Positions 11,400 to 22,900 of a DNA stretch of 64,000 nucleotides are shown here, one piece after another. This DNA comes from Isoetes taiwanensis (taxonomy: Eukaryota; Streptophyta; Lycopodiopsida; Isoetales; Isoetaceae), in assembly GCA_021234155.1 (NCBI GenBank), contig JAJEKV010000395.1, forward strand, positions 1 to 64,000. The letters are read 5' to 3'. The translations under genes were made by a program, and so were the position numbers. The notes under the pieces are model-generated. The model was not told the origin of the DNA. It was given only the letters and a program-made list of their open reading frames with translations, and did not search any database. Position 1 is the first letter of the stretch. The number at the start of each line of letters is the position of its first letter.

Positions 11400-11710
11400 T
11401 TGTAGTATATTAGGTCCAATTCGAGGTCACGTTGCAAGAATAGAGACCATACTATGTCCAATTGGAGGTGGCATGGCAAGGATAACATATTCTTCTTTGC
11501 CACATCTCGGGCTAAGCGCGAGGGTTAATGCAAGAATTTAAATTTTAATTGTACAAATTAGATGCCACATGGCAAGAATAGCAACCCATTCTCTGTCATA
11601 TCTCGCGCTAATGCAAAAATACAAATTCATGTTGTAAAAGAATTACGAATTTAACCTTTCAGATCAATATACTTAGTCCAATTGGATGTCGTATGACAAG
11701 AATAGTAAAT
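11400..11710 (+). repeat. Diverged tandem/dispersed repeat units
   Basis: A block resembling GTCCAATTGGAGGTGGCATG followed by GCAAGAATAG recurs at about 11410, 11457, 11550 and 11676. It is followed in three cases, after 25-45 bp, by a CCACATCTCGCGCTAA-like block (about 11503, 11600, 11719). Copies are strongly diverged. Confidence 0.6.
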
Positions 11711-11711
11711 C

Positions 11712-11858
11712 TTTTCTGCCACATCTCGCGCTTAGTGCGACAAGGCAAAAGAGAAAAAGAAGAAGAAGAAGGAGAAGGGGAAAAAAAAGGGGGAAAAAAA
11801 TTCCCTTTTTTTTTTTCTTTTTCCCCTCTTTTCACGCTAAGCGCGAGATGTGGCAGAG
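11712..11858. repeat. Large imperfect hairpin (purine/pyrimidine arms)
   Basis: TCTGCCACATCTCGCGCTTAG at the left end is answered by CTAAGCGCGAGATGTGGCAGA at the right end. The arms between are a purine run (GAAAAAGAAGAAG...) on the left and a matching pyrimidine run on the right, meeting near 11800. Overall this is a near-palindrome of about 145 bp. Confidence 0.75.
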
Positions 11859-12179
11859 AAGGGTCAAGCAGTCACCTTTCGCTTCCCCTCATTTCTCATA
11901 AAATCTGAAAGAAGATAATTAAAAGCATTCGAAGAGTATTATACAGGAACTTAATCGATTTGACAATACCCATTTCTCAATTTCAGGCCTGAAAGCACTC
12001 GTGTCATTCATGATAGCTAAGAATTTCTGGATAGATGAAGTAAAGAGGTGATTTTCTTACCTCAATTTGCAAAGAGCTGAAGAGCTTTGATTTCTCTTGT
12101 CTGGCTGCTTCACCAAGGTAAATCTCTCAAACACTTGCCAAACTAGAGCCCATCGAACTCATAGAAGGTAAGAATAGAA

Positions 12180-12620
12180 GCTCGCGCGTTGAGGCTCCAG
12201 TTGAGGCGCCAAGAGTTTGTATTGGTGTCAGGTGCCAGGAGCTCACTCAACGCTAGGCGCCAGGAACTCGCATTGGCCGCTAGGCGCCAAAGGAAGAAAA
12301 AAGAGAGAAACAATAAAACTCGTCTGGCCGCTAGGCGCCAAGCGCAAGATAAAGACGTTCCCATTCAAGAAGAAAAAAGAACCAACTTAACCCCAAAATT
12401 TGTATTCCGTGGGAAGCCCATAACACTCGGCGAGAAATCCAAATTTTAATAGTAGGCGGGAAACTCAAAAGTAACACTAGGCGGGAAGCTTAAAATCGAC
12501 ACTCGGGGAATAAAAAATTAGAACTAGGCGGGAAACTTGAAACTGACAACCCCAAACTGACAACCTTGAAACTGACACATGGGGCCCCAAAACTAACAAC
12601 CCCGAAACTCACACCCGTTG
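12180..12620 (+). repeat. Short GC-rich repeats (CGCTAGGCGCCA; ACTAGGCGGGAA; AAACTGACAACC)
   Basis: 12200-12345 contains at least three CGCTAGGCGCCA units and related AGGCGCCA or AGGTGCCA variants. 12430-12620 contains repeated ACTAGGCGGGAA and AAACTGACAACC units. The open frames across the first block arise from the repeat. No gene is apparent. Confidence 0.6.
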
Positions 12621-12799
12621 GGTCCAAAATCGTGGAATAATTTCAAATTAATAGAATCGTGGTTGTATAGAATTTTGCTGAAGTTCAATATGTCATGTTC
12701 CCACAAACATCAAGAAATGTAGGTAGCACAAAGAATACCTAAGTTATGACATGGACACCAAGAAACAAAGCATCTAGGGGAGATACTTAAAAGTAAAGT

Positions 12800-13220
12800 T
12801 TAAAATGGACTACCATGTTCTTTCCGCTTGAAATCTTATAGTATTTTGCGAATCTTGTTATACAGTATAGCAAATTTTGTACTTGCATACCCCACAAACG
12901 AGGAACTTTACGTACGGTGTAGATTAAGGAATAAAGGGTGAATATGCCTATCCAACAGCTCTCGTTGCCCGGAGTCACCCCCCGTGTGAATATGCACCCA
13001 AACCAAAGGGGGTTTAAGGGGGATTTTAATTTAAATGTGTTGGACCCAATGGTTGTGTTAATTAATGTCAATGGTAGTTATGTGTTGGTTGTTAATGTCA
13101 ATGGTTGTTATATGTTGGTTGTTATGTGTTGGTTGTTATGTGTTGGGGGATTTAATTTTTATATGTTGGATGTTAATGGTTTGTGTTGTAAAAAAAAAAA
13201 ATTTGGCCCCTTCGGGGCCT
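12800..13220 (+). mobile_element. MITE-like element, family M1, 5'-truncated copy
   Basis: About 12820-13060 is colinear with 43560-43770, including the shared core ACGAGGAACTTTACGTACGG. The right end contains the terminal hairpin GGCCCC-TTC-GGGGCC (13205-13219), which matches the left end of the copy at 43384. Between them is a low-complexity expansion of GTTATGTGTTGGTT units (13075-13145). The left terminal repeat is missing. Confidence 0.7.
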
Positions 13221-13239
13221 TAGGGATGCCCCCCACAGT

Positions 13240-13790
13240 GTGACAAAAATTTTAGAATTCGAACCAGAAAAAAACTAGAATTCATTTAAGGCTTTCATCA
13301 CCTGTAGCTTTTGAATTTCATCACAATAAAAAAGTAAAAGTTACCATAAAAATAGAGCGGATTGATCCCATTATTCTGAAAGTCATAAAGTTTGCAACAC
13401 CCATACACAAACATTTTTCAACTGGAATTTAACAGCAGCCTTTGGCCTCCATGGATTCTTGTGGTGAGAAACCAAAGTGGGAAACTTTTCTGCTTGTTAG
13501 CACAAGGATCTAGAAGCCTTGGAATTTGCTTAATAACTGCCTCAAAATCTAAAAATGCATGGTAATTTTTTGCAACCTTCATTCAGAATGAGCCATAAAA
13601 CAATATCCAATAGCGCAATCCTGTATTAATCTACTGGTAGGATGTGAAAGCCTACCAAACCCGGTCGAAAAATTGCTGTTTTAGCATAGATAACTTAACC
13701 AAACATATCCATATCATACACCATCAAAAAGATCTCCGACAGAGCTTTCCAACGCAATAAAAATCATCTCAAACAGAGCTCTGGATCAAA
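13240..13790. other. Gene-free spacer
   Basis: AT-rich; no coding or repeat structure recognised. Confidence 0.4.
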
Positions 13791-13860
13791 AGTTATGATA
13801 AGAAATGTGTTGCCGGCAGGGAAACTGCACTACATGCGCCCTTCAAGCCCTTCATGTGCC

Positions 13861-14032
13861 CATTATGCACCACACACACAAAAAGAGGGCTTTTGTTGTG
13901 AGCCATTGGTTGTTGACCATTATGCACCACACGCACAAAAAGAGAGCTTTTGTTGTGAGCCATTGGTTGTTGACCATTATGCACCACACACACAAAAAAG
14001 GGGCTTTTGTTGTGAGCCATTGGTTGTTGACC
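13861..14032. repeat. 57-bp minisatellite, three units
   Basis: Units start at 13861, 13918 and 13975 (period 57, third unit 58). Because 57 is a multiple of three and the unit has few stops, two frames on each strand stay open across the array (for example a repeated MAHNKS...FVCVVHNGQQP on minus). Those frames are products of the repeat, not evidence of genes. Confidence 0.9.
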
Positions 14033-14059
14033 ATTAGAAAAAAAAAGGCTAAAATCAAT

Positions 14060-14192
14060 GGCTCAGAAATGGTGCACTCTAGATGTACGCATTAGTACAT
14101 CTATTTGAATACATCACGAAATCATAGGAAAACCTTAGTGAAAAGCGTACAAAAACACAAAGAAAACCCCCTGTTATTATGCTACATATTCA
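14060..14192 (+). repeat. Dispersed repeat, inverted partner at 39890-40010
   Basis: The segment containing CTCTAGATGTACGCATTAGT and, about 100 bp on, CCCTGTTATTATGCTA matches the reverse complement of about 39890-40010 over its length with moderate divergence. Confidence 0.7.
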
Positions 14193-14422
14193 TGGCAATA
14201 TGCGTTGCAGTAGCTTTTGTTACAAAGGACAATTCTTCTTACAAAGGACAAAGCAAAACAAACGCATTCCTAACAACATGCTATGCAAACAACGTTTGAT
14301 TATTATGCCTGAGATCAAACTTCTCGTTTTCACACAACAAAATAGATTTTAATTGATTTTGAAATTGCAGACCTTAAGTCAAAATGTGTAAATATCATCA
14401 CCATCGGGAGGTTTGTCCTCAC

Positions 14423-14650
14423 AAACTCAATTGGGCACCACTAAGAATGTGAATTGAAGCAAGGAAAGCTTATGGTTCAGCTTTGAAAGGGGACACACTG
14501 GAGAAATCTACAAAAGACACATGCAGGATCTTCAGAAACTCGTCAATCTGGGCACCACTAAAAACATGAATTCAAACAAAGAAAGCTTAATGTCCGTTTG
14601 AAAGGGAACACACCGGAGAAATCTCTGCAAAGGGGCACATGTAGGCAATG
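14423..14650 (+). repeat. Tandem duplication, period 117 bp
   Basis: A unit containing GGGCACCACTA, GAAAGCTTA and GGAGAAATCT occurs with GGGCACC at 14433 and again at 14550. Copies are diverged by perhaps 15-20 percent. Confidence 0.8.
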
Positions 14651-14659
14651 AATACAATT

Positions 14660-16980
14660 TTCATCCATTCAATAAGAAAAACCAGAGATTATCAGTTTGA
14701 ATGTAAGCTAATTGTGTTTTTGCAAAATGCAGAATAATCTGCATGCTTTGGTGTATGTGCATCAGACAATCTTTAATCTCCAATTGTGACGCAATCTTTA
14801 ATCTATAGAGTAACCATTTGTGTTCGGAAATACTGATGCAGACAATCTGCATGCTCTGTTGGAGGGAATACAATAGGGTCTGGGATCAATTATATAAAAT
14901 TATTTCTTTTTTCGTCTTTTTATTTTCCAAAGAAGCATATTATATTACATGCAGGGATCCGTGAGCAAAGAATTTAGACCCCAATCTTCCAAATCATTTG
15001 TTTTCGACCCATCCCGTTCAAGCGATCTAGTAAGAAAATCTTCCTTTCCCGTAGATTTTTAAATTTCTTCTCAACTTTCTTGTTTCAGAGGCTTGCACTG
15101 GATATACTATATGCATCTTTGTAATGTATAACCTACATCGTAAGAACTTTCCATTTAAAAGGGAGAAAGCCATGGATCAAGGCATGCCTTTTAGCTAGCA
15201 TGCTTAGTGTAATTCTTAGATGCTATTAAACAGAAAAGCACATGGCTGATGAATACAATCCTCAGGTGTCAACATGGATGATTTATGCGCGACAAATATT
15301 CTAAGATTACACTCTAACCACAAAAAATCATTGAATAACATGTTTCAGGAGTACAGATTCACCTTGATTAAGATATCCTTGATGCATCTTAATGGATCTC
15401 CACATTTGTAGGCACATAGTTGTTTGCAAGATCAGTGAAGATTCTGGGTGCACTTTCAACTATGTGCGTACTATCTGGAAAAGCAAGAATGTATGTAAAT
15501 ATCCAATGGTTTAGAGCAATTCGTATCCATTTGTTGAATAACAGAAAACGACCTTAGCATGATGAGCAAATTAACATTTCTTAAATCACTTGCATACTCA
15601 TCTCAAAGTATTACAACCTAAAAATTTATAAAATGTCTAAATAACTGAGTTGATGCACAACTCTAGAGACTAAATTGTTAAAAACGCTGCAGAACCGTAG
15701 CTGCCGAAGCACAAAAGAACTAAAGAGGATAACATTTTTCTACCTAGACCAGAATTTTTCCTATTAATGCATTAGATTTCAGATCCAATCTCTAGGCAGA
15801 GAGTTAACCAATTTTGAAGTAATCGCACCTCTAAAACTACAAGAATAGAGTTATTTGCAAACAGTCCAAAATGCTACCAAAGAAACTATTATTGCTCAAG
15901 TAGTGTAGACGTGTGAGTTTATTATAGAGGACCAAATTACTGAGAAGATCAAGGTATTGTCATTAAGCTGTAAGAATGTCATATCATAACACCACGGGAA
16001 TATAATACGTCCGTCATCCTTTTCTATGTTGTATTTTCCCATCAATACTGAATAGAAAAAGAAAGGACGTTGAGTTGTCTGTGAGAGGACGTGTTTGAGA
16101 GGATGTGTGCAGAGCCAGACCAACAGTCAAGCCACAATGCTTCTTTATTGCACTGTAAATTCAATAGTAAAGATGAAGCATGGAGACAATTCAATAGATG
16201 CTTTTCATGCTTCCAATGCTTTTTTTGCAGGCTTCAGTTTCAACTAAACATAGAAAGCTAAAATAAACTAACTGCATAAAGAAACAATGTAGCACAAACG
16301 TTATGCATTGACCCCCTGAGAACACAGAACCTGACTAGATAAATGTTGTAAGCTACATCTATTCAGGAAACAACGGTAGAATAAAAATGCTATATAAAAC
16401 AGAACACACCAAAATCAGTATTTGTGGTTAAAGCAAAGAATGAACTACTGTAGATGGCTACCTTTTCCACTCTAAATGTGCCCATAGCACTACAACTGGC
16501 TTCCCTTTCTACTTTGAATTATCCCCATAGCACTATAAGCAACCCTATTCCAAAATTGGCTATCACCAGCCTTTCCACCATAGTTCATTTGGTTTCTTGT
16601 ATGCATGATTCCATCACTAAGACAGTCAACATGAAATTGATCTTAGTTCTTAACACTCTAAAACATGTGTTATTTACATCTGAATCATTAAGCAGACATG
16701 CAAAAAAAAAATTCACAGACTTGTGCTTGCAAGTAATCCTATCCAAGCAAGTACTAGAGTGCAATCATGTTATGTGGTCTCAAAATCATGAAGTCAAATT
16801 TTTAGTAGCAGCGAAGCACTGCCAAAACCATAAAACATGGTGTAAGACTTGTAGATATTATAAAATAAGAAATTAATAAATAGAAGACCATGAACATGAT
16901 CCAAGAATCTTAGAAAGAGATCTAAATAGTGTAACCATGGCATACAGAACCTAAAGCTCAAGAAAATACAAAAGCATTGT
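14660..16980. other. AT-rich gene-free region
   Basis: Contains a short local duplication around ATAATCTGCATGC / ACAATCTGCATGC (14730-14860) and the ORF 16454-16876, whose translation is low in information and partly repeat-derived (a CCCATAGCACTA-type repeat at 16480-16540). It may be intronic if the candidate micro-exons at 16983-17283 are real. Confidence 0.4.
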
Positions 16981-16982
16981 TG

Positions 16983-17283
16983 ACGTACCAAATTTTGAAG
17001 AATCATGAGCACAACTTCTATTTCCCTTGGTTCTGCAAAGAAACTGTACTGATCAGAAACTGTTTGATCAGAAGTTACAGATATATGCATAAAAAAAAAA
17101 GTCATTGTCTCAAGTGGCAATAGCAATAAGGCACTGGATCAAAACACGTACCAAATTTTGAAGAATCATGAAAACAACTTCTTTTTCCCTTAGTCCTGCA
17201 AAGAAACTATACTGATCACAATATTTGATCAGAAGTTACAGATATATGCATCAGCAAAAAAAAAAGGCATTGTCTCAAGTGAC
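16983..17283 (-). repeat. 163-bp tandem duplication carrying a candidate micro-exon
   Basis: Two units (16983-17145 and 17146-17283) are clearly homologous. On the minus strand each has a pyrimidine-rich tract ending TTTCTTTGCAG, a 44-nt segment and a strong donor GTACGT. The 44-nt segments read PREIEVVLMILQNL and LREKEVVFMILQNL in the same frame, both open. This layout fits a duplicated internal exon of an unrecognised minus-strand gene. No flanking exons could be identified. Confidence 0.5.
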
Positions 17284-17839
17284 AACACAAATGTGAAACA
17301 TACCTCTACTGAAGATCGATTTATGCATAACTTGTAACTGGCTTGCCCAATAAACATATAAGCTCCTGAGATAATGGCTTATAATGCCAAAATATGTTAG
17401 CGTAGCTTCTAGACGTTCTCTTAGTATCTTTCATCCGGTCGACAAGGATTCCTAGATCGCCAAAAAAAGAAATTCCTCCATGAAAAAATTCCCTGTCTAG
17501 AAAAAAAAAAATCTTGAGCGCTCAATGCGTTACATAAAATCACAACTTTGGCAACACGCAAAGAAAAATAAAGATAAATTCGTAAATTTCGTTCCCACTG
17601 ACAATCATTTTCATGTTAACGGAAATATGTCACAATCATTTTATTACATGCAATGCAAAGGGTGTTTAATGAACTTACATTGCTAACCATGATGCAACCT
17701 CCATATAGCCACGTGTGGCAGATTTCATGTCCATATTAAGCAAGCACTGCAATTGAAAGAAATGTATGAGAATTTGTTCACATACATGACACGCCATACA
17801 ATCCATCCCGGAAGAATCATATATCAAATCCAATCAGAA

Positions 17840-18440
17840 TGTGTACATCAAGAGAGTCAATAATTGGCTTACCTTGTGTACCATCATAAATGGAGATTGA
17901 AAAGCAAGGAACACAATAGATCTTTTTACCTCCGCATGAAGATTTCATGTGGAATCATCTTCAAGATTGAAGATGAAGATTCTAATAATAAACAAATACC
18001 TTATATATTCCTCTGATGTTCTGGATATTTCTATTGAAACACAATGGATATTCCTATTGAAATACAAAGCACTGATTGCAAGGCACAGGGCATTATAATT
18101 AAGCAATCAGAGACAATATTTGGTTTACCTTGTTACCATCAGAGATTGAGATGTAAAAAGCAAAGGGCACAGTAGGTGTTTATGTATTTTTCTGATCTTC
18201 TGAATATTCCTATAGAAACATAAAGTCCTGATTTTGCAAGGGCACAGAATATTACATCAAGAGTCAGCTAGGCTAGAAGCAAAACTTCTTACCTCCATTT
18301 CTTTAGTTCTTAAACCTCTACTTCGTCCACTCTTCAATCTAAATCTCCTCAAAAGGTATTTAAGAATATAGATATGATTTCTGCAAAAATGATTCTGCAA
18401 GGACATAGTATGGCAATCAAGAACCATAGGAAAAATGACC
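17840..18440. repeat. Imperfect tandem repeats, roughly 120-180 bp units
   Basis: Recurring blocks: TTACCTTGT(T/G)ACCATCA...GAGATTGA (17870 and 18126), TTCTG(A/G)ATAT near 18025 and 18200, and GATT..GCAAGG.CA (18074, 18232, 18392). Units are diverged and interrupted. Confidence 0.55.
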
Positions 18441-18482
18441 CACAAATTTCTTTAATACTTTAACCTCTTCACTAGCTGCAAT

Positions 18483-18985
18483 AAGGACAGGGTCCCACCA
18501 TCTCAGAATTGAGACAGGCCGCTGGGGTACGGATGGAGGGCAGGGAATCCCCCGGCATGAGAGATTATGCCAGTGCTGTCACATGCAGATAGTAGAAGAT
18601 GAACACCATGCTCTACAGGAATGCCCAGAGCATATGCACACATCCGAGCAGCTCATGCCGATCTCAGATGCTCTGAGATAGCAATTCACCAACTGCTGGC
18701 TTCGTCAATGGTGGCACATCTTGCGTCCTACATTCTGCAAGTCTCCACTGTCAGGGAGTCCCTCACAGCACATGGAATTTGAGCGCCCAAATAGGGCCTC
18801 TCAACGCCTACTACAAGGGTTTTTCCTCCCACACGGGGGGTTTTTTCATCCCAGTGGTAGAGACACATTGTACAGGGTTTCTGTGGTTTTATTTTGTGTT
18901 TGGAAACTTTCCGCTATATTGTAAAACCATCTCATAGGCCATGTTGGTCTCCCTGGACATTAAAATATACTTCCTTCCTTCTTCA
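18483..18985 (+). mobile_element. LINE copy 3, 5'-truncated
   Basis: From about 18538 it follows 33985-34425 of the large LINE: HERLCQCCHMQIVEDEHHAL (zinc finger), then the 3' UTR with CTACTACAAGGGTTTTTCCT, the hairpin AGGCC-ATGTT-GGTCT (18936-18950) and a (CTTC)n tail at 18969-18983. An 18-bp sequence TGGCAATCAAGAACCAT plus one base flanks the copy on both sides (18410 and 18989), as a target duplication would, but local tandem repeats of related sequence make that ambiguous. Confidence 0.85.
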
Positions 18986-18999
18986 AACATGGCAATCAA

Positions 19000-19955
19000 G
19001 AACCATCTTGGCTAAATGTAATAGAGAGAATGACTCACAAATTACCTTTGTGCACACCGAAATTAATCCTTTTCAACAAAAATATTCAAAAAAGAAATAT
19101 ATTAGGAATTTTCATTCTGAAGCATCATTTCTGCCAAAAACACATGGCATTTGGGAGCTCCAAACTTGGCACCAGAATCTGCACCCGAAATATGTTTTGA
19201 AGCTCTCGAAATGGGCTCCATAAGGTTTATCCTTGCTAAGTCGATGCCACATAAGAAATGCTATCCACAACGCTTAAATGGCAGCCGATTAGGCTCATGC
19301 TATGAGATGAAAAGTATCAAACTTTGGATGTCTGTACTTTGAGCTTATTGATCTGACCATGGCAGGCAAAGATGTTTCGGCGCTGCAAGAAGAGGAGGAA
19401 GCAGGGCGCAAGCGTTGCAGCTATGTTCCGAAAATGTTCGAACCCAGAAAATGTGTTTAAGGTAGAGTTAAAACGAAATCCCCTCCCTTCAAAATTATAA
19501 TCCAAACCTTAATAAATTAATTTGGATCGATTTTTGGATACTAGCAATTTTTTCTGGCCGCCCAAACTCTCTAAATCAAGCTAAACAAAATTCCAAAAAC
19601 ATTTTTATCTAGACCGGAAAATCCCAAATTAACAAGATTGATATGATTATACTCTTACACGAGGACCATTGACTGTGGGTGGAAGATTTGAGTGAAGATA
19701 GATTTTATTAGAAGGCGGGTGCTTTTAAGACTTAGTGAGAACATTTCAAGCTTATTTTTAAGATTTATTCTCATATATTTGGAGGCTAACCTAGTTATTT
19801 ATCCTAGTTTAGCCAAAGCCATAGCAAACCATTTATCTTCAATAACCATGAATTTCACCTCGATGATTGAGTCCCAACATAAAATTGAATTGAATTTATA
19901 TAACAAATAGCTTGAGAAATGCAAAGAAAAAAGGAAAGACATTTTGGAATTCATG
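19000..19955. other. Downstream spacer of the receptor gene
   Basis: AT-rich. A 33-codon plus-strand ORF (19359-19460) begins in a good context (ACCATGG) and reads MAGKDVSALQEEEE and then AGRKRCSYVPKMFEP. It is too short and unsupported to call. The right edge of the segment duplicated at 8858 starts at 19912. Confidence 0.35.
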
Positions 19956-22900
19956 TTACTCATTCAATGATATCTCCTTAAACATGGCCACTACTTGGAA
20001 CATTGAAGGACGTAGTGATGGTTTATCATTGAGACACTTCCATGCAATCTTCAAGTATTGAACCACCTCTTGTTGGTACTTTGACCATCTAATGTCAGCA
20101 TCAACAACTTCTAGTATCCTGTTTTGTTCCACCATTGCCTTTGCCCATCCAGCCAAATTTGTGTCACCAAATTCATCATATTTTTCTGTAGCACGTTTTC
20201 GACTAATGAGCTCCAAAAGTACGACACCATAGCTATAGGTGTCTCCACTAGTGGTACATCGAAAGCTTTGGTAGTACTCTGGAGGCACATAGCCAGGAGT
20301 TCCAGTAAGTGTTGTTACACTCACATGTGTATCAACAACATTAATGACTCTAGCCATTCCAAAATCTGAAATCTTTGCGACCATCTCGTTGTTAAGAAGA
20401 ACATTGCTAGACTTGAAATCACGATGGATGATATGAGGGATACAATTATGATGTAAGAAAGCAAGTCCACGAGCAGAGTCCAAGGCAATTTGTTTTCTGA
20501 GCTCCCAGGATAGAGGCAACTTGTTATGGCCATGCAACAACTGCTCTAGGTTACCACCATGCATGAATTCATAGATGAGAAGTCTTTCATCATTTATCTT
20601 GCAGTAACCTAGCAGAGGAACAAGGTTATGGTGTCTCACCTGACCAAGGGTATCCATTTCGGAGACAAACTCGCGGTCCCCTTCATGGCTGAAGTGCATA
20701 AGCTTCTTGACGGCCACAATGGTCCCATCTGCAAGGCAAGCCTTATAAACGGTTCCATAACCCCCACACCCAACAAGGCTTTCAGGGCTAAACCCATTTG
20801 TGGCCTCATAGAGGTCCCCAAATGTGACCCTTGTGAGTGGACTATCAAAGGAGGCAATATTCATGTTAAGCGACTCCTCCTGTGCCACACTTTTCTTTTT
20901 TCTCATGGCAGATTCAATCATCTCAACCGAGCCAGACCTCCTGCACAAACACTTCCTAATCCTGAAATACCATAAGAAAATTGCAGATATTGATATCACT
21001 GTGAGTAGAACACTCAAAATCACTGCCTTTTTGCATGGTAATGAAGAGGACTTATGCTTTGCAGATGGATTTGCACCAGGAGCAATGCTTTCAGAGCATT
21101 TTGATAATGGGTAGCCACAGAGACCTGTATTATTTGCATATGAACTAGCAGGGAATGTTAACAGCTGACCTCCTGCTGGTATTTGGCCACTCAGATTATT
21201 GCTTGAGAGGTTGAGATACTCAAGAAATGTCAGATTGGTTAATGCATCAGGAATGCTGCCCTCCAACTTGTTACTAGAAAGGTCCAGGCTTACCAGATTC
21301 TTCATGTGTCCCACTGTTGAAGGTATTGTGCCATTCAATCTGTTATGTGCCAGATATAACAAGGAAATGCTACCCAAGTAGCCAAAATCTGGAGGGATTT
21401 CACCATCAAGATCATTGTAGGAAAGGTCCAAGTAAAGGATGCTGCTCACATTTATTCCAGGCTTGAAGAGGGAGGGATAAATTCTTGTGAATGAACATTG
21501 AGTTTTGGCATATTCATCATCATGTTTGATGCCTTGGAATTCCATCAGAGCCCCTGCACCCCTGCAATCTTTTCCAGTGTTTCTGACAAAGGCTATGATG
21601 TTGGAATCAAGACTCCCTGAAGACAACAGCCCTATGTTTTGCCTTCCCAATTTGGCTGGAATTTTGCCTGCCAGATTGTTGTTGTTCATGTCTACCCATA
21701 TCAAACTGCTGCAATTACCCAACTCAGATGGAATGCTGCCTGTCATTGAGTTGTTGCTAAGCTGTAGAAATCCCAGCTTTTGCATCTGCCCTATTTCCCT
21801 AGGTATGCTTCCTGATAACCTGTTGTTGCTCAGTGATAACCAATCTAGCAGAGTGCAGTCTGCAATCTGTGGTGGAATTGACCCCGTTAGCCTGTTGTTG
21901 TTCAGAATCAAAGCCTTCAAATTCTTGCAGTTCCCAATCTCTGCAGGAATCTCACCACTCAAGTTATTCAGCCACATCATGAGCTTCTCTAACTTCTGTA
22001 GATTGCATATTTCAGGAGGAATGCTGCTTTCAAACTTATTGTAGCTGAGGTCAAGCACCTTTATATTACTGCAGTTGCTAACCCAAGAAGGAATTTCTCC
22101 TGTTAACGAATTGTCTGAAAGAATCAGGGTTTCTAGGGAAGAATTCTGATGACAAATCTGCTGAGAAAATGGTCCAGAAAGAAAATTGCAGCTAAGGTCC
22201 AAGTAAATCAATTTTGTACAGTTTTGCAGAAATGAAGGGATCTGCCCAGTAAAGTTATTGTCTCCAAGGTCAAGAATTTGTAGTGATGACATGCTGGTGA
22301 GAACTTCAGGGATACTTCCATTTAGATGATTATAAGAAGCATTCAAAACTTGTAAACTTAAGCAGGAAGCCAAAGAATTAGGAAGAGTACCAGTGAAATT
22401 GTTCCCTGATATAACCAACTTCTGCAGACTGGAGCAAGTTCGCCCTATTTCTTCTGGAAGATCACCCATCAATCTGTTGTTGGAAATGTCCAGAGTTTGC
22501 AAATTAGAAAGGCTGCCAAGACTTGGAGGAAATTCACCCACAAAAGTATTTGCTGAAAGACTTAATTGCTCAACATTTGGGAAAATCTCTGTAAAATTTG
22601 GTAAGATGCCTGTGAGTCTGTTGCTTGAAATATTCAAGATTGCCAAGCTTGTGAAGGGGCCATCAATTGTGCTGTTTTCGGAAAAGAAGGGTCCAGAGAA
22701 ATTGTTTCTGGAAATGTCTAGGGTCTGCAGGCGTTGGAGGCCTTTGCATTTACCAGAGCAATTTTTCTGCATAAACAGTGGGTCTCCAGGAGAATTTTGA
22801 TCCAGGCGGTTGCATGAAAGATTTAGGTGCTGCAGCTGGTTACAGAAACTGATTTCTGTTGGCATACTGCCATCCAGATCATTTCTAGACAAATTTAGCA

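Noticed and set aside
13793-14095. Four overlapping ORFs with repeated peptides
   Set aside because: All derive from the 57-bp minisatellite whose period is a multiple of three.
16454-16876. 140-codon ORF as a gene
   Set aside because: Its N-terminal part comes from a short internal repeat and the rest has no recognisable features.
18410-19007. Target-site duplication of LINE copy 3
   Set aside because: An 18-bp repeat flanks the copy, but related sequence is tandemly repeated in this area, so it may predate the insertion.
21505-22800. Plus-strand ORFs of 135 and 179 codons
   Set aside because: They are antisense shadows of the LRR repeats of the receptor gene.
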